From contig NZ_JRHN01000043.1 in the NCBI RefSeq assembly GCF_001299635.1, positions 146,314-210,313 on the forward strand: a DNA stretch of 64,000 nt, written 5' to 3'. Below, in pieces: positions 1 through 9,278 of the stretch. Origin of the DNA: Clostridioides difficile. GTDB lineage: Bacteria > Bacillota > Clostridia > Peptostreptococcales > Peptostreptococcaceae. The position numbers and the translations under genes were made by a program. Each line of letters starts with the position of its first letter. Position 1 is the stretch's first letter. The notes under the pieces were generated by a model. It saw nothing but the letters and a program-made list of their open reading frames with translations. It searched no databases and had not been told where the DNA came from.

Positions 1-1076
1 ATTATTCCATCTTCAACTAAATCAACTGCTACAGCTATTGCTGCTGCTGCTGTTCTCTTACCATTTCTAGTTTGTAATATATATAATCTTTCATTTTCTA
101 TAGTAAACTCTATATCTTGCATATCTTTATAGTGACCTTCAAGTATATGAGTAATTTTTACGAATTCATCAAATACAGCTGGCATTACATCAGCAAGAGT
201 TGATATATTTTGAGGAGTTCTTATACCTGCAACAACGTCTTCACCTTGTGCATTCATTAGGAATTCACCAAATAATTTATTTTCTCCTGTAGCTGGATTT
301 CTAGTAAATGCAACACCTGTACCACTAGTTTCTCCCATGTTACCAAATACCATTGATTGGATGTTTACTGCTGTTCCTAAGTTATGAGCTATATCATTCA
401 ATTTACGGTATACGATTGCACGAGGGTTATTCCATGATCTAAATACAGCCTCTATAGCAAGCATTAATTGTTCTTTTGGGTCTTGTGGGAAATCACTTTT
501 AATTTCTTTTTTGTATATTGCTTTAAACTCTTTTACTATTTCTTTTAAATCATCAGTTGTAAGCTCTGTGTCAACTGTATATCCTTTTGCTTCTTTTACT
601 CTATCTAATACATTCTCAAATTTATATTTTGGAACTTCCATAGCAACATCAGAAAACATTTGTATGAATCTTCTGTAACTATCATATGCAAATCTTTCAT
701 TTTGTGTAGCTTCTGCTAGACCAACAACACTATTATCATTAAGACCTAGGTTAAGAATTGTATCCATCATTCCTGGCATAGAAAATACTGCACCAGAACG
801 AACTGATACTAATAATGGATTCTTATTGCATCCTAATGTTTTATTTAAGTCTTTTTCTAAAGTAGCTAAATGATTTTCTATTTCTTTTATTATCTCTGCT
901 CTTATACTTTCATTGTTAACATAATAGTCATTACATGCTTCTGTTGTTATAGTGAATCCAGGAGGGACAGGTAAGCCTATCTTAGTCATTTCTGCTAAAT
1001 TGGCACCTTTACCTCCTAGTAAAGATTTCATGTCTTTGCTTCCTTCACCAAAACTATAAACATACTTAGTTTCCAT
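1..1076 (-). CDS. ppdK: Pyruvate, phosphate dikinase, N-terminal part (runs off the window)
   Basis: This encodes the first ~358 residues of PPDK, which interconverts pyruvate + ATP + Pi and PEP + AMP + PPi; in anaerobes it often serves PPi-dependent glycolysis or PEP supply. Visible family motifs are GGKGANLAEM (about residues 22-31), PPGFTITTEAC, VRSGAVFSMPGMMDTILNLG and the ATP-grasp stretch FGNMGETSGTGVAFTRNP. The swivelling-His and PEP-binding domains lie beyond base 1. The ATG at 1074-1076 follows a GGGGGAT ribosome binding site. The downstream partner of ppsR and ccpN, which lie just upstream, supports the call: PpsR is the known PPDK regulator. Confidence 0.95.
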   Translation of the reverse strand, partial: METKYVYSFGEGSKDMKSLLGGKGANLAEMTKIGLPVPPGFTITTEACNDYYVNNESIRAEIIKEIENHLATLEKDLNKTLGCNKNPLLVSVRSGAVFSMPGMMDTILNLGLNDNSVVGLAEATQNERFAYDSYRRFIQMFSDVAMEVPKYKFENVLDRVKEAKGYTVDTELTTDDLKEIVKEFKAIYKKEIKSDFPQDPKEQLMLAIEAVFRSWNNPRAIVYRKLNDIAHNLGTAVNIQSMVFGNMGETSGTGVAFTRNPATGENKLFGEFLMNAQGEDVVAGIRTPQNISTLADVMPAVFDEFVKITHILEGHYKDMQDIEFTIENERLYILQTRNGKRTAAAAIAVAVDLVEDGI

Positions 1077-1136
1077 TGTTAAATCCCCCATTAATCTTTT
1101 TATTTTAATTTATATCATTTTTATTAATAGACATTA

Positions 1137-1973
1137 TTAAATTTCTATTTCTTTGTATATCTTTAGACCATTTTCTTTCATTATATCTAAGATTATACCT
1201 GCTGTTTCTTCTATTGCCTTATTTGAAACATTTATTACTGGGCATCCAATTTTTTTCATTATTTCTTCTGAATAATCTAATTCCTGAAGTATTCTTTCTA
1301 GATTAGCATAGTTGGCTTTACTAGATAGACCTAAAGCTTTTAATCTTTGAGTTCTTATTTCATTAAGCTTTTCAGGTGAATTAGTAAGACCTATTATCTT
1401 CTTAGTATTTATCTCAAATACCTCTTTAGGAATTGGTATTTCTGGAACTAATGGAACATTAGCTACTTTTATATTTTTATTAGCCAAATACATACTCAAA
1501 GGAGTTTTAGATGTTCTTGAGATTCCCACTAAAATTATATCTGCTTGAAGAACACCTCTAGGGTCTTTTCCATCATCATATTTTACTGCAAACTCTATAG
1601 CTTCAACTCTCTTAAAATAAGATTCATCTAATTTTCTAATTATACCAGCTTCTCTTTTAGGTTTTCTTCCTGTTCTCTTGCTTATTTCTCTTAAGATATC
1701 TGTCATAAGGTCTATACAACTAAGACCTTCTCTCTCACAATATCTTTCAACAATACTGCATAACTCTTCATCAACTAATGTATATACAATCAAAGCGTTT
1801 TCAGCTTTTGCATTCTCCAATGTTTCAAGTAGTACTCCTTTATTAATCATGTATGGGAATCTTTTTATTTCATAAGTTTCATTTACATAAAACTGAGACA
1901 TACATGCTTTTGCAACTTGTTGTGCAGTCTCCCCTACTGAATCTGATACTGCATATATAATTAGGTTTTTCAC
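1137..1973 (-). CDS. ppsR: PPDK regulatory kinase/pyrophosphorylase (DUF299 family)
   Basis: Members of this family inactivate PPDK by ADP-dependent phosphorylation of a threonine and reactivate it by Pi-dependent dephosphorylation. The signature P-loop-like GISRTSKTPLS lies near residue 150, and the N-terminal IYAVSDSVGETA is the family hallmark. Start choice: AAGGAGG abuts an ATG at 1979 with no room for initiation, while the GTG two codons later (1971-1973) has a 7-nt spacing, so I use the GTG (278 aa). It sits between ccpN and ppdK, its substrate gene, as in other Firmicutes where yqfL follows ccpN. Confidence 0.93.
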   Translation of the reverse strand: MKNLIIYAVSDSVGETAQQVAKACMSQFYVNETYEIKRFPYMINKGVLLETLENAKAENALIVYTLVDEELCSIVERYCEREGLSCIDLMTDILREISKRTGRKPKREAGIIRKLDESYFKRVEAIEFAVKYDDGKDPRGVLQADIILVGISRTSKTPLSMYLANKNIKVANVPLVPEIPIPKEVFEINTKKIIGLTNSPEKLNEIRTQRLKALGLSSKANYANLERILQELDYSEEIMKKIGCPVINVSNKAIEETAGIILDIMKENGLKIYKEIEI

Positions 1974-1985
1974 CAGCATACCTCC

Positions 1986-2624
1986 TTAATTGTCAACTAT
2001 TTCTAAGAATAGCTTAGTTATGTTGGTTTTTGATATTCTCCCAACAACTCTCATATGATTTTTGTCTTCTCCCTTATATTCAACAATTGGAATCGAATCT
2101 ACTTCATGTTCTATTATTTTTCTTGAAGCTAATAAAACACTTGCTCCTTTAGTTAAAGTAACTACATTTGGAGTTCTTGTCATTATCATGCCTATTGGCA
2201 TCTTATTTATATCAGAACCTCCTATTGTTGCTTTTAGCAAGTCTTTTCTGGAGACAACTCCACATAACTCTTCATTTTCATCTATAATAACTATACTCCC
2301 TACATCAGATAAAAACATAGTGACTATTACATCATATATACTTTCGTCCTTCTTAGCTAGTACAGGCATGCTCATTATATCTTCTACTGATTTTTCTTTT
2401 ATGCTTTTACCAATTAAATTAATTTCACTAACTCCTGAATAAAAATATCCAACTTTTGGTCTTGCGTCTAGTATTCCTGTCATTGTCAATATAGCTAAAT
2501 CAGATCTAAGTGTAGCACGAGTCACATTCAAGCTGGAGGCAATACTTTCACTCGTTATTGGTTCATTTTCCTTAACTATATCTATAATTTTTAGTTGTCT
2601 TTCATTAAGCTGAATAATAATCAC
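1986..2624 (-). CDS. ccpN: CcpN-type transcriptional repressor (HTH plus two CBS domains)
   Basis: The protein has an N-terminal winged helix (residues ~5-65, with VTRATLRSDLAILTMTGILDARPKVGYFYSG, very close to Bacillus CcpN/YqzB) followed by a CBS pair (~75-205) expected to bind adenine nucleotides. CcpN represses gluconeogenic genes in B. subtilis; here the neighbours ppsR and ppdK fit control of the pyruvate/PEP node. It ends 12 nt before ppsR, so the two are probably co-transcribed. The start is unusual: the only in-frame conventional codon, GTG at 2622-2624, overlaps the best Shine-Dalgarno (AAGAAGGTGA). An ATT a few codons on would have better spacing. Confidence 0.88.
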   Translation of the reverse strand: MIIIQLNERQLKIIDIVKENEPITSESIASSLNVTRATLRSDLAILTMTGILDARPKVGYFYSGVSEINLIGKSIKEKSVEDIMSMPVLAKKDESIYDVIVTMFLSDVGSIVIIDENEELCGVVSRKDLLKATIGGSDINKMPIGMIMTRTPNVVTLTKGASVLLASRKIIEHEVDSIPIVEYKGEDKNHMRVVGRISKTNITKLFLEIVDN

Positions 2625-3074
2625 CTTCTTTCATTGTGCTATACTTTTTATCTTTTCGCATCTTATATAGTATATTATATAACTATATATACCATTCTGT
2701 AAACAGATTTTTTATTGAATACGATATATTTTTTTACTAAGTCCTCTTGCTTAAAGATATTTATTATATATTAATGGGGGATATTTCTTTAATTAATAGA
2801 ACTATATTAGTATTACAGTTAATATTATAATACATAATTGGTCATTTTAATTCATTTTATATTAAAATTTTTAATTATATTATTTAAAATATGAATATAA
2901 AGTTGCAAAATTAATTTGAATTAAATATACTATTGAGATTTTCAATTATAAATGACCTATAATATATTTACATACGAAATATCCTACCAAAAATATACAT
3001 AAATTTAAAAGGGCTGATTTAAAAATAACCATCACCCCTTTTGAATAGTATCTATATTATATTATAACCAAATC
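2625..3074. other. Non-coding gap with operon terminator and ccpN upstream region
   Basis: About 450 bases, very A+T-rich. The 3007-3042 end holds the terminator of the PTS-linked oxidoreductase gene. The rest presumably carries the ccpN promoter, but no clear -35/-10 pair stood out. An inverted GGTCATTT/AAATGACC pair about 95 bases apart is present; I cannot assign it a role. Confidence 0.5.
3007..3042 (-). terminator. Terminator of the glucitol-like PTS operon
   Basis: On the minus strand a stem AAAAGGG-G-TGAT pairs with ATCA-G-CCCTTTT (one internal mismatch, about 12-nt loop) and ends in a T-rich tail. It lies about 30 nt after the stop of the SAF oxidoreductase gene. Confidence 0.65.
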
Positions 3075-4367
3075 TTACCCAAATATTTTTTCTTGTAATT
3101 GTCTTAAATGATATAAAGTAGTATCTTTTTCTATCTCAACCATATCATAAGTTATAACTTCACCTTTTTTAATATCTTTAACTACCTTAGTCTTTTTGCT
3201 AACTAGACCAATAGGAACAGCATTCATAGCTTTTGCAACATCGTACTTTTCTATAGTACCATAGCATGTATATGCACCATATCCATCCATATACTCACCT
3301 TTTTTCAAATCTTTCTTAGCTATAGTCATAACTTCTGCAACTAGTCCATTTTTAGGTACTATTGTAGCCTTATGTTCTAAAACTGCCATAGCTGCTGATA
3401 AAGGAGTCTCTAAGCTGCACAAATGATATGGTCTATATAATATGTAATTAGGTCCATCACCCATACTTAAATATTTTAATTCATCATTAACAGCTTTTAA
3501 TTTATGAGCAACTACTACGAATACTCCAGGTGCTATACCATTTACAAAATCAACTACACCATAATTATCTAATACTCCACCTTCACTTTTTAATGCATAT
3601 TTTTTAGGTACTTCATTCACTGTAGCTTCAATACCATGACCACCTCTTACATCAGGTACAAATCCAGTTGCATTACACATTAAAGCCATTTCTACCATTG
3701 TTTTAGTTCCTTCTTTAAAAGAAGCTATCATATGAGGTGAAGCTCCTTTTCTTTCTGCTTCTTCTCTAACAGTATCAGGATTACAATCTAAATCTAATTT
3801 ATTATTTTTACCTTTTCCTATGACTCTAACTTCAAATCCCATTGCATCTGCAAAATCGAACAATTCCATTACAGCTCCTGGCTCATCCCCTGCAGAACCT
3901 GTAAAGATTACTCCAGCATCATCTGCTAATTTTTTAAGTATTGGTCCAACAACACAATCAGTCTCAGCATTTAACATTACTATGTGTTTTTTATTTAAGA
4001 TAGCATTTAGTGCTATTTCTGCACCAATTGCAATACCACCAGTTGCATCTATAACTACATCTATTGACTTAGTCTTACAAGCTACAAGAAAATCATTACA
4101 AGTCAATACTTTTCCTTCTTGTAGTTTTAGTTCTGCATCATTTTCATTTGTTACATTATCTATAACTGCTTCATCTATTCCTGCATCAGTAAATGCCTTA
4201 TGAGCTAATTCTAAATTTATATCTACAACAATAGAAGCCTCAATACCTTTCATATTCGCCATTTGGCTTACCATTCCATTTCCCATATGACCAGCACCTA
4301 TAAGAGCTACTTTTATTTTCTTACCTTCTTCTTCCAACTTTGCAAGTTTTCTGTTTAAATCTAACAT
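3075..4367 (-). CDS. SAF-domain NAD(P)-dependent oxidoreductase (homoserine-dehydrogenase-like, DXR-like family)
   Basis: This 430-residue protein has an N-terminal Rossmann fold (VALIGAGHMGNGM, residues 20-31), a homoserine-dehydrogenase-like middle and a C-terminal SAF segment (about the last 90 residues). That architecture is the 'predicted homoserine dehydrogenase with SAF domain' family (COG4091), which includes the Brucella DXR-like enzyme DRL; it is not the short-chain SrlD sorbitol-6-P dehydrogenase. Being last in a PTS operon, it probably oxidises the phosphorylated polyol. The substrate is unknown. Start: an ATG at 4365-4367 lies 7 nt after AGGAGG; an earlier ATG (4373) is too close to it. 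Confidence 0.75.
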   Translation of the reverse strand: MLDLNRKLAKLEEEGKKIKVALIGAGHMGNGMVSQMANMKGIEASIVVDINLELAHKAFTDAGIDEAVIDNVTNENDAELKLQEGKVLTCNDFLVACKTKSIDVVIDATGGIAIGAEIALNAILNKKHIVMLNAETDCVVGPILKKLADDAGVIFTGSAGDEPGAVMELFDFADAMGFEVRVIGKGKNNKLDLDCNPDTVREEAERKGASPHMIASFKEGTKTMVEMALMCNATGFVPDVRGGHGIEATVNEVPKKYALKSEGGVLDNYGVVDFVNGIAPGVFVVVAHKLKAVNDELKYLSMGDGPNYILYRPYHLCSLETPLSAAMAVLEHKATIVPKNGLVAEVMTIAKKDLKKGEYMDGYGAYTCYGTIEKYDVAKAMNAVPIGLVSKKTKVVKDIKKGEVITYDMVEIEKDTTLYHLRQLQEKIFG

Positions 4368-4404
4368 ATCCATTCCTCCTGTTATAATAATTTTATTTTT
4401 CAAA

Positions 4405-4761
4405 TTAAGAAATAGTTATTAAATCTCCAATAGTTACATTTGGATTTCCTATTTCTACATGTATTTCTCCTGGTAAATTTACTTCACATTCCCCATCAAA
4501 TTTTATTGTACAATGACCAATTTCTCTAAGAGTCTTTTGAGCAATGTCTCCAACTGAAACTATACAATAATCTCTATTTCCTATTGTAAGTGTGTCTCCT
4601 ATTTCAACATCACTTTTTAATGTTGATATTGAATGAATTACAGATATATCCTTTAAGTCTTCATCATTGATGGTTTCATCATATATGATAAGACAATTGC
4701 TTTCATCCATTAACTCTTTAACTAAACTGCCTATCCCACTTATCTTAACTTCATATTTCAT
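4405..4761 (-). CDS. PTS glucitol/sorbitol-family EIIA component
   Basis: A cytoplasmic phosphocarrier that passes phosphate from HPr to the EIIB domain. The 118-residue length matches SrlB/GutB. The family-conserved VIHSI (about residue 44, a likely phospho-His) and LREIGHCTIKFDG (about 80-92) are visible. AGGAGG precedes the ATG. It is translated just before the SAF oxidoreductase (37-nt gap) and follows gutM. In E. coli the order is srlA-E-B-D; here EIIA is separated from EIIC/EIIBC by the regulator and gutM. Confidence 0.92.
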   Translation of the reverse strand: MKYEVKISGIGSLVKELMDESNCLIIYDETINDEDLKDISVIHSISTLKSDVEIGDTLTIGNRDYCIVSVGDIAQKTLREIGHCTIKFDGECEVNLPGEIHVEIGNPNVTIGDLITIS

Positions 4762-4795
4762 GACATTCCTCCTGATAATTTATATTTATATTAAG

Positions 4796-5155
4796 TTAAT
4801 TAAAAGAAACATTTATTTTTTCTTTTATAAATTTTATAGCTTGTACAATACTTTCTTCATCTTTAAATCTTTGCTCTGCACTATATATGTCTAATCCTTC
4901 TATTTCTTCAATCTCTTTAAACTTAGCCATTACTGTGCGTCCTTTCAAAATTTCTCCAAACCTTATAAAACCATCTGAATCTGAAGATATAATAGCTATA
5001 CTTCCTTTAGAAAAATAACTTTTCTTTTTTCCTGTGGATACTATCTCCCCTTTTGTTTTAGCTCTATTTAAAGTTTTAAAATATAATTTATTCTGTTTCA
5101 TTATAAATATAGTATTTATAACATAAACAACAAATAAAATTACAAGTAGTTTCAT
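4796..5155 (-). CDS. gutM: Glucitol operon activator protein GutM-like
   Basis: 119 residues, the same length as E. coli GutM. An N-terminal hydrophobic helix (MKLLVILFVVYVINTIFIM) anchors it in the membrane, followed by a small soluble domain with KGEIVSTGKKKSYFSKGSIAI. GutM-family proteins accompany glucitol-type PTS loci and assist operon activation, by an unclear mechanism. The ATG at 5153-5155 follows GGAAGGTG; an upstream ATG would add eight residues with no ribosome binding site. Located between the PRD regulator and EIIA. Confidence 0.85.
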   Translation of the reverse strand: MKLLVILFVVYVINTIFIMKQNKLYFKTLNRAKTKGEIVSTGKKKSYFSKGSIAIISSDSDGFIRFGEILKGRTVMAKFKEIEEIEGLDIYSAEQRFKDEESIVQAIKFIKEKINVSFN

Positions 5156-5203
5156 ATTTATACACCTTCCACAAATCACATTATTTTTTAATTCTGTACG
5201 ATT

Positions 5204-7177
5204 CTACATAAGATTTTTGAGTAACACTTTTTTAAATTCTAAAAAACTTCTACATTTACTTATCTTATTTGTTAACTTTACATCTTGTCCTATCTTTAAA
5301 ACTTCTTCATAAATTTTTACCAACAAGTCTGAATCCATTTGATTCTCACATGGAAACATGGTCATAAGTATTATTTTTATACTTCTATTTGCATATTGTA
5401 TTGGTTCTTCTAAAATCCCAATTGCCATTAGAAATTTATCTGACTTTTCATTTACAGAATGGGGAAATAATAGACCTTTATCAAAAACTGTAGGAGATTT
5501 TTCTTCTCTATTAATTATGTTTTCTCTAAACTTATCATCAATACATCCTAAATCCATAAGATTGTCCATCATTTTTTCCAAAGACCCAAGTATCGTCTTT
5601 TCATTCAATATCATAAATTTATCTTCATCCAACAAATTATTTATTAATAAATTTGTAGAATTAGTAGTATCAATATTTCCTTCTCTTAAACACAATACTG
5701 TTTTTAATTGTTCTCTTAGTTTATTTTCATCAAATATTGTATTTATTTTCAACACTATTGTTCCTATATTTGATGTGTCTAAATCAATAGTTGTAAAAAC
5801 TATATCGTATTCATCTAAGTTAATATTTCTCAAATTAAAACTTGAAAGAGTATCAATTTGTGGATTATTACCTATTAATTTTTCAACTCTTATTTTTAAT
5901 AGCTTTGCTGTCCCTAGACCAGTACCACATATAATTGCTATTTTCTTTATTGAATAAAATCTACTACTATTTCTTTCTAAATATCCACTAAAATGAATTG
6001 CTATATATCCAATCTCATCTTCTGAAACTTCTAAATTATATTTCTGCTCTATTACTCTTCCTGCTATTTGAGCTAATTTAAAAGGAAGTATATAGTTCTG
6101 TTTAATCTCTTCTAGCAATATATTCTTTAATTTTATATTAAATAATAGCCTATTTAGAGTAAAACTAAGATGATATCCTAGTCCTATCCTTAATTCATCC
6201 TCATTTATCAAAATACCCATATCAATATATATTTGGTTAAATATATTTTCCATCAACTCATCAATATTTTTATTAATTCTACTACTATTTAAAGCACACT
6301 CTGATGCTGGTGCATTTCCACTTACTAATGGTATAGTCAAATAAATAATTTCCTCATCATTTAAAACACATTCAAATCTTTTTGATAATATTTGTTTTAT
6401 TTCCCTAGCAATAAGGTATTCATCATATGATTTGAGTAAATCAAACTTTGCATTATACTCTTTTACTCTATTTTTTTCTTTCACTCTATAAATTAAAACT
6501 ACAATATAGTTAAGAACTTCTCTTAGCATTTCATCTGTAACATAAAAATTATTATTTTTGAACAAAGTCAATAATTCCTCTTCCAAACTTGTGAGTTCTT
6601 CTTTTTTAATGTCTTTAAAATATTTTGAATTATTTAAATCCTTTCTTGAGTTCTTATACAACTGATTTAATATAAGTAATCTAATATCAAGTTCATTTCC
6701 ATGTAATTTCATCCCTGTATTCTGTTTTTTTATTAAGTTTAAATTATATGAAGCTAGAACTTTTTCTACATACTGGAAATCATTTACTAGAGTAGTTCTT
6801 CCTACACACATCTCATCTGCCAAACTATCAAGTGTAATAAATCCATCTAGTTCTATCAAATAATTTAGTATAAACTCTACTCTATCTTCCTTTGAGTTTA
6901 ATGAGAATATATTTTTTCTATTCATATCAATAATCTTATTAAGTACTTTTTCATCTTTTATTTCCAGTTTATATCCTTGACCTTTTACATATTTAATTAC
7001 TGCTATATCACTCCCTAAATCTTTATTCAATTGTTTTATATATGTTCTTACACTTCTAGTTGTAACATTTAGTTCATTTGCTATTGAATTGATACTTACA
7101 AACTCTTTTTTACTACATATAATCAATATTTTAAATATCTTGCGGTCAATAGAAGGAATTTTCTCAGTTACATTCAT
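5204..7177 (-). CDS. PRD-containing transcriptional regulator of the glucitol-like PTS operon
   Basis: 657 residues. Domains in order: N-terminal HTH pair (~5-125; SINSIANELNVTTRSVRTYIKQ), two PTS regulation domains (~180-400), an EIIB-like domain (IAIICGTGLGTAKLLKIRVEK, ~420-500) and a C-terminal EIIA-like domain with a phosphorylatable His in GLLFPHSV. This is the BglG/MtlR/GutR-type activator plan, with activity set by PTS phosphorylation. The ATG at 7175-7177 follows AAGGAGGAGATACAA; a longer reading starting 22 codons upstream lacks a site. It is followed by gutM, EIIA and the oxidoreductase, and preceded by a hairpin after EIIBC, so it may have its own promoter. Confidence 0.88.
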   Translation of the reverse strand: MNVTEKIPSIDRKIFKILIICSKKEFVSINSIANELNVTTRSVRTYIKQLNKDLGSDIAVIKYVKGQGYKLEIKDEKVLNKIIDMNRKNIFSLNSKEDRVEFILNYLIELDGFITLDSLADEMCVGRTTLVNDFQYVEKVLASYNLNLIKKQNTGMKLHGNELDIRLLILNQLYKNSRKDLNNSKYFKDIKKEELTSLEEELLTLFKNNNFYVTDEMLREVLNYIVVLIYRVKEKNRVKEYNAKFDLLKSYDEYLIAREIKQILSKRFECVLNDEEIIYLTIPLVSGNAPASECALNSSRINKNIDELMENIFNQIYIDMGILINEDELRIGLGYHLSFTLNRLLFNIKLKNILLEEIKQNYILPFKLAQIAGRVIEQKYNLEVSEDEIGYIAIHFSGYLERNSSRFYSIKKIAIICGTGLGTAKLLKIRVEKLIGNNPQIDTLSSFNLRNINLDEYDIVFTTIDLDTSNIGTIVLKINTIFDENKLREQLKTVLCLREGNIDTTNSTNLLINNLLDEDKFMILNEKTILGSLEKMMDNLMDLGCIDDKFRENIINREEKSPTVFDKGLLFPHSVNEKSDKFLMAIGILEEPIQYANRSIKIILMTMFPCENQMDSDLLVKIYEEVLKIGQDVKLTNKISKCRSFLEFKKVLLKNLM

Positions 7178-7302
7178 TTTGTATCTCCTCCTTGATTTCA
7201 TTCTAGTACAAACTTGAAACCAAATTAATACATAAAATTTCACTTTAATAGAGGAAAATTTAGTATTAATCTAAATCGATAATTACAGTTGATTAATAGT
7301 AT

Positions 7303-7343
7303 AAAAGCTAGTCTTTCATTAACAAAACTCTTGACTAGCTTAA
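7303..7343 (-). terminator. Hairpin between EIIBC and the PRD regulator (attenuating terminator)
   Basis: The perfect 9-bp arms AAGCTAGTC (7305-7313) and GACTAGCTT (7333-7341) flank a 19-nt loop and are followed on the minus strand by TTTT. It lies ~55 nt after the EIIBC stop and would set a lower level for the regulator-gutM-EIIA-oxidoreductase half. Confidence 0.55.
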
Positions 7344-7397
7344 ATTTATATTTTAAATTTTATTAATCAAATTTAAACCTAATGCTGACATTAAATA

Positions 7398-8411
7398 TTA
7401 TCTTAAAGCAAATACCGCAACTCCATATGCAATAATAACAGATATTGGACCAGTTATTAAACGAGAATAAAATAGAGCTGGAACACCATATTCCACGGTT
7501 TCTGGTTCTGCTTCTCCCAAACTTAATCCTACTGGGACAAAATCGCATCCAGCTTGTCCATTTATTGCAAATAAAGCAGGAAGTGCTAAGTATGCTGGTA
7601 TTGCTCCAAGACCAATTTGAGTACCTACAAGAGTTCCTACTACTTGTGCTATAACTGCACCAGGCCCTAATATTGGTGATAAGAATGGAAGTGTACAAAT
7701 TATTGATATAATCAATAACCCACCAATATTACCAGCAAGTGGAGATATTACCTTTGCAATCCAATCTCCCAACCCAGATGCTAAAATAATTCCCATAAGC
7801 ATACTTACGAATGCCATAAATGGTATTACATTATTCATTATCATTTGGATAGTATCTCTACCAGCATCATAAAACTTTGAAACTACTTTTCCTGCGCCTT
7901 GGCCAATAGAAAGTATTATGTTCTTTTTAGCATATTCACCTTGTGCTTTTGATTTTACTTCATCATAATTATCAGGCTTTCTAATGGAACTCTTATTTTC
8001 ACTTTTATTTTCTTGAGCTTTTTGTGGCATATCTTCTCCATCTACAACACTTATACAATTAGGGTTAACATCTGATACATAATATTCCTCTGTTATAAAT
8101 TTTGCTAGAGGACCTGTTTTTCCAACTGGATTTACATTAATTGTAGGTATTTTTTTCTTTGGATATACTCCACATCTAGCAGTTCCACCACAATCAATAA
8201 TAACTACTGCCACTTCTTCATCAGAAACACCAGTTTTAAATCCATCTACAATCTCACAACCCAGTAGTTCTTTTATTTTTAATGTTACTTCATGGATACC
8301 ACCAGCAGTCATTGATAAGATTTTATTTCTATTGCCTTCTTTTTTTATATATAAAGGGCCTCCCCAACCTGAACTTCCTTTTTCTATTTTTAATATCTTG
8401 TTTTCATCCAT
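7398..8411 (-). CDS. PTS glucitol/sorbitol-family EIIBC component
   Basis: 337 residues, like SrlE. The N-terminal EIIB domain (about 1-125) contains IIDCGGTARCGVYPKKK, where Cys74 or Cys80 would carry the phosphoryl group. The C-terminal half has several membrane helices (IPFMAFVSMLMGIILASGLGD; LLIISIICTLPFLSPILGPGAVIAQVVG). It phosphorylates and imports a polyol together with EIIC, encoded 12 nt upstream. AGGAGGT lies before the ATG. The hydroxyl position and chain length of the substrate cannot be read from sequence. Confidence 0.93.
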   Translation of the reverse strand: MDENKILKIEKGSSGWGGPLYIKKEGNRNKILSMTAGGIHEVTLKIKELLGCEIVDGFKTGVSDEEVAVVIIDCGGTARCGVYPKKKIPTINVNPVGKTGPLAKFITEEYYVSDVNPNCISVVDGEDMPQKAQENKSENKSSIRKPDNYDEVKSKAQGEYAKKNIILSIGQGAGKVVSKFYDAGRDTIQMIMNNVIPFMAFVSMLMGIILASGLGDWIAKVISPLAGNIGGLLIISIICTLPFLSPILGPGAVIAQVVGTLVGTQIGLGAIPAYLALPALFAINGQAGCDFVPVGLSLGEAEPETVEYGVPALFYSRLITGPISVIIAYGVAVFALR

Positions 8412-8423
8412 TTTAACTACCTC

Positions 8424-8969
8424 CTAAGCTTTATTTGCTACTTTATTTTTTCTTGTTAAAAAAGCATACATTTTTTCTGTTATTATACCTCTTATAAAAA
8501 TCACGATTAAACCAACTATAAAATACCATAATGCTAATGTAGTAGTTTCTTTACCTAAAGTAGTTAAACCAGCTGATATTCCTAACCATACAAAAAGTTC
8601 TCCTGCATTTGCATGTGGAAAAAGACCTGTAATTGGATGTACAAATGAAACTGCTGCATCATAAAATCCTGCTTTATGTTCTTCTTTTAAAAATCTACCA
8701 AATGTATAACACATAGGATTTCCCAAGAAAAACACTGATACTAATGGAAGTAAAATATATCTTGTAAAAGAATTCCTTCCAAGCTTAGAAGCCCAATTAT
8801 TAACTCTTTCCTCACCAATTATTTTAATCAAAGAGTTAATAGCTACCATTAACACGATTAGCGTTGGAAGAGTTCCTGAAACAAGACCTACAAATTGTTC
8901 TCCTCCCTTCTGAAACAAACCAATAAACCACTCTGCACCTTTACTTAGACCTGTAATAACGTTTTCCAT
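8424..8969 (-). CDS. PTS glucitol/sorbitol-family EIIC component
   Basis: A 181-residue membrane permease subunit, the SrlA equivalent (E. coli 187 aa). Helices include LPTLIVLMVAINSLIKIIG, YILLPLVSVFFLGNPMCYTFGRFL and LALWYFIVGLIVIFI; the motif FVHPITGLFPHANAGELFVWLGI is typical of the family. First gene of the PTS operon, with GGGAGGT at good distance from the ATG. Co-transcribed with EIIBC. Confidence 0.92.
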   Translation of the reverse strand: MENVITGLSKGAEWFIGLFQKGGEQFVGLVSGTLPTLIVLMVAINSLIKIIGEERVNNWASKLGRNSFTRYILLPLVSVFFLGNPMCYTFGRFLKEEHKAGFYDAAVSFVHPITGLFPHANAGELFVWLGISAGLTTLGKETTTLALWYFIVGLIVIFIRGIITEKMYAFLTRKNKVANKA

Positions 8970-9278
8970 AAAATTATAACCTCCCTATAATATCTTTAAA
9001 TTTTTAATTTTATTACTCGCTATTAATTTTACAAATTACTTCTTTTTTCTGTACTATATGCTATTATTATAAATGTTTTTTATATTAATATCATTTTAAT
9101 ATAATACTTTTGATAAATAAATACATCTTTTTTCAATTTTATGAAGGAAAAAATTGTACTAATTAGAATTTTCAGAAATATACAAATCTTATTTCGACTA
9201 TATTTTAAATTCTTCTTAAAAATTTAAGAACTTATTTTCATTTATCTTATTATTAATACTATCTAAATCTTATAGAAA
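8970..9278. other. Non-coding gap upstream of the PTS operon
   Basis: About 310 A+T-rich bases between the EIIC start and the AraC-gene terminator. It should contain the PTS promoter and regulator target, but I recognise no convincing -35/-10, no -12/-24 sigma-54 motif and no antiterminator hairpin. Confidence 0.4.

Noticed and set aside
3075..4367. Ordinary homoserine dehydrogenase of threonine biosynthesis
   Set aside because: The C-terminal SAF segment, absence of an ACT domain, and position in a PTS operon argue for a different substrate.
7363..7698. Open frame of 111 codons within the EIIBC gene
   Set aside because: It lies in another frame of a strongly recognised PTS gene, has a Trp/Ser/Cys-biased composition and no ribosome binding site.
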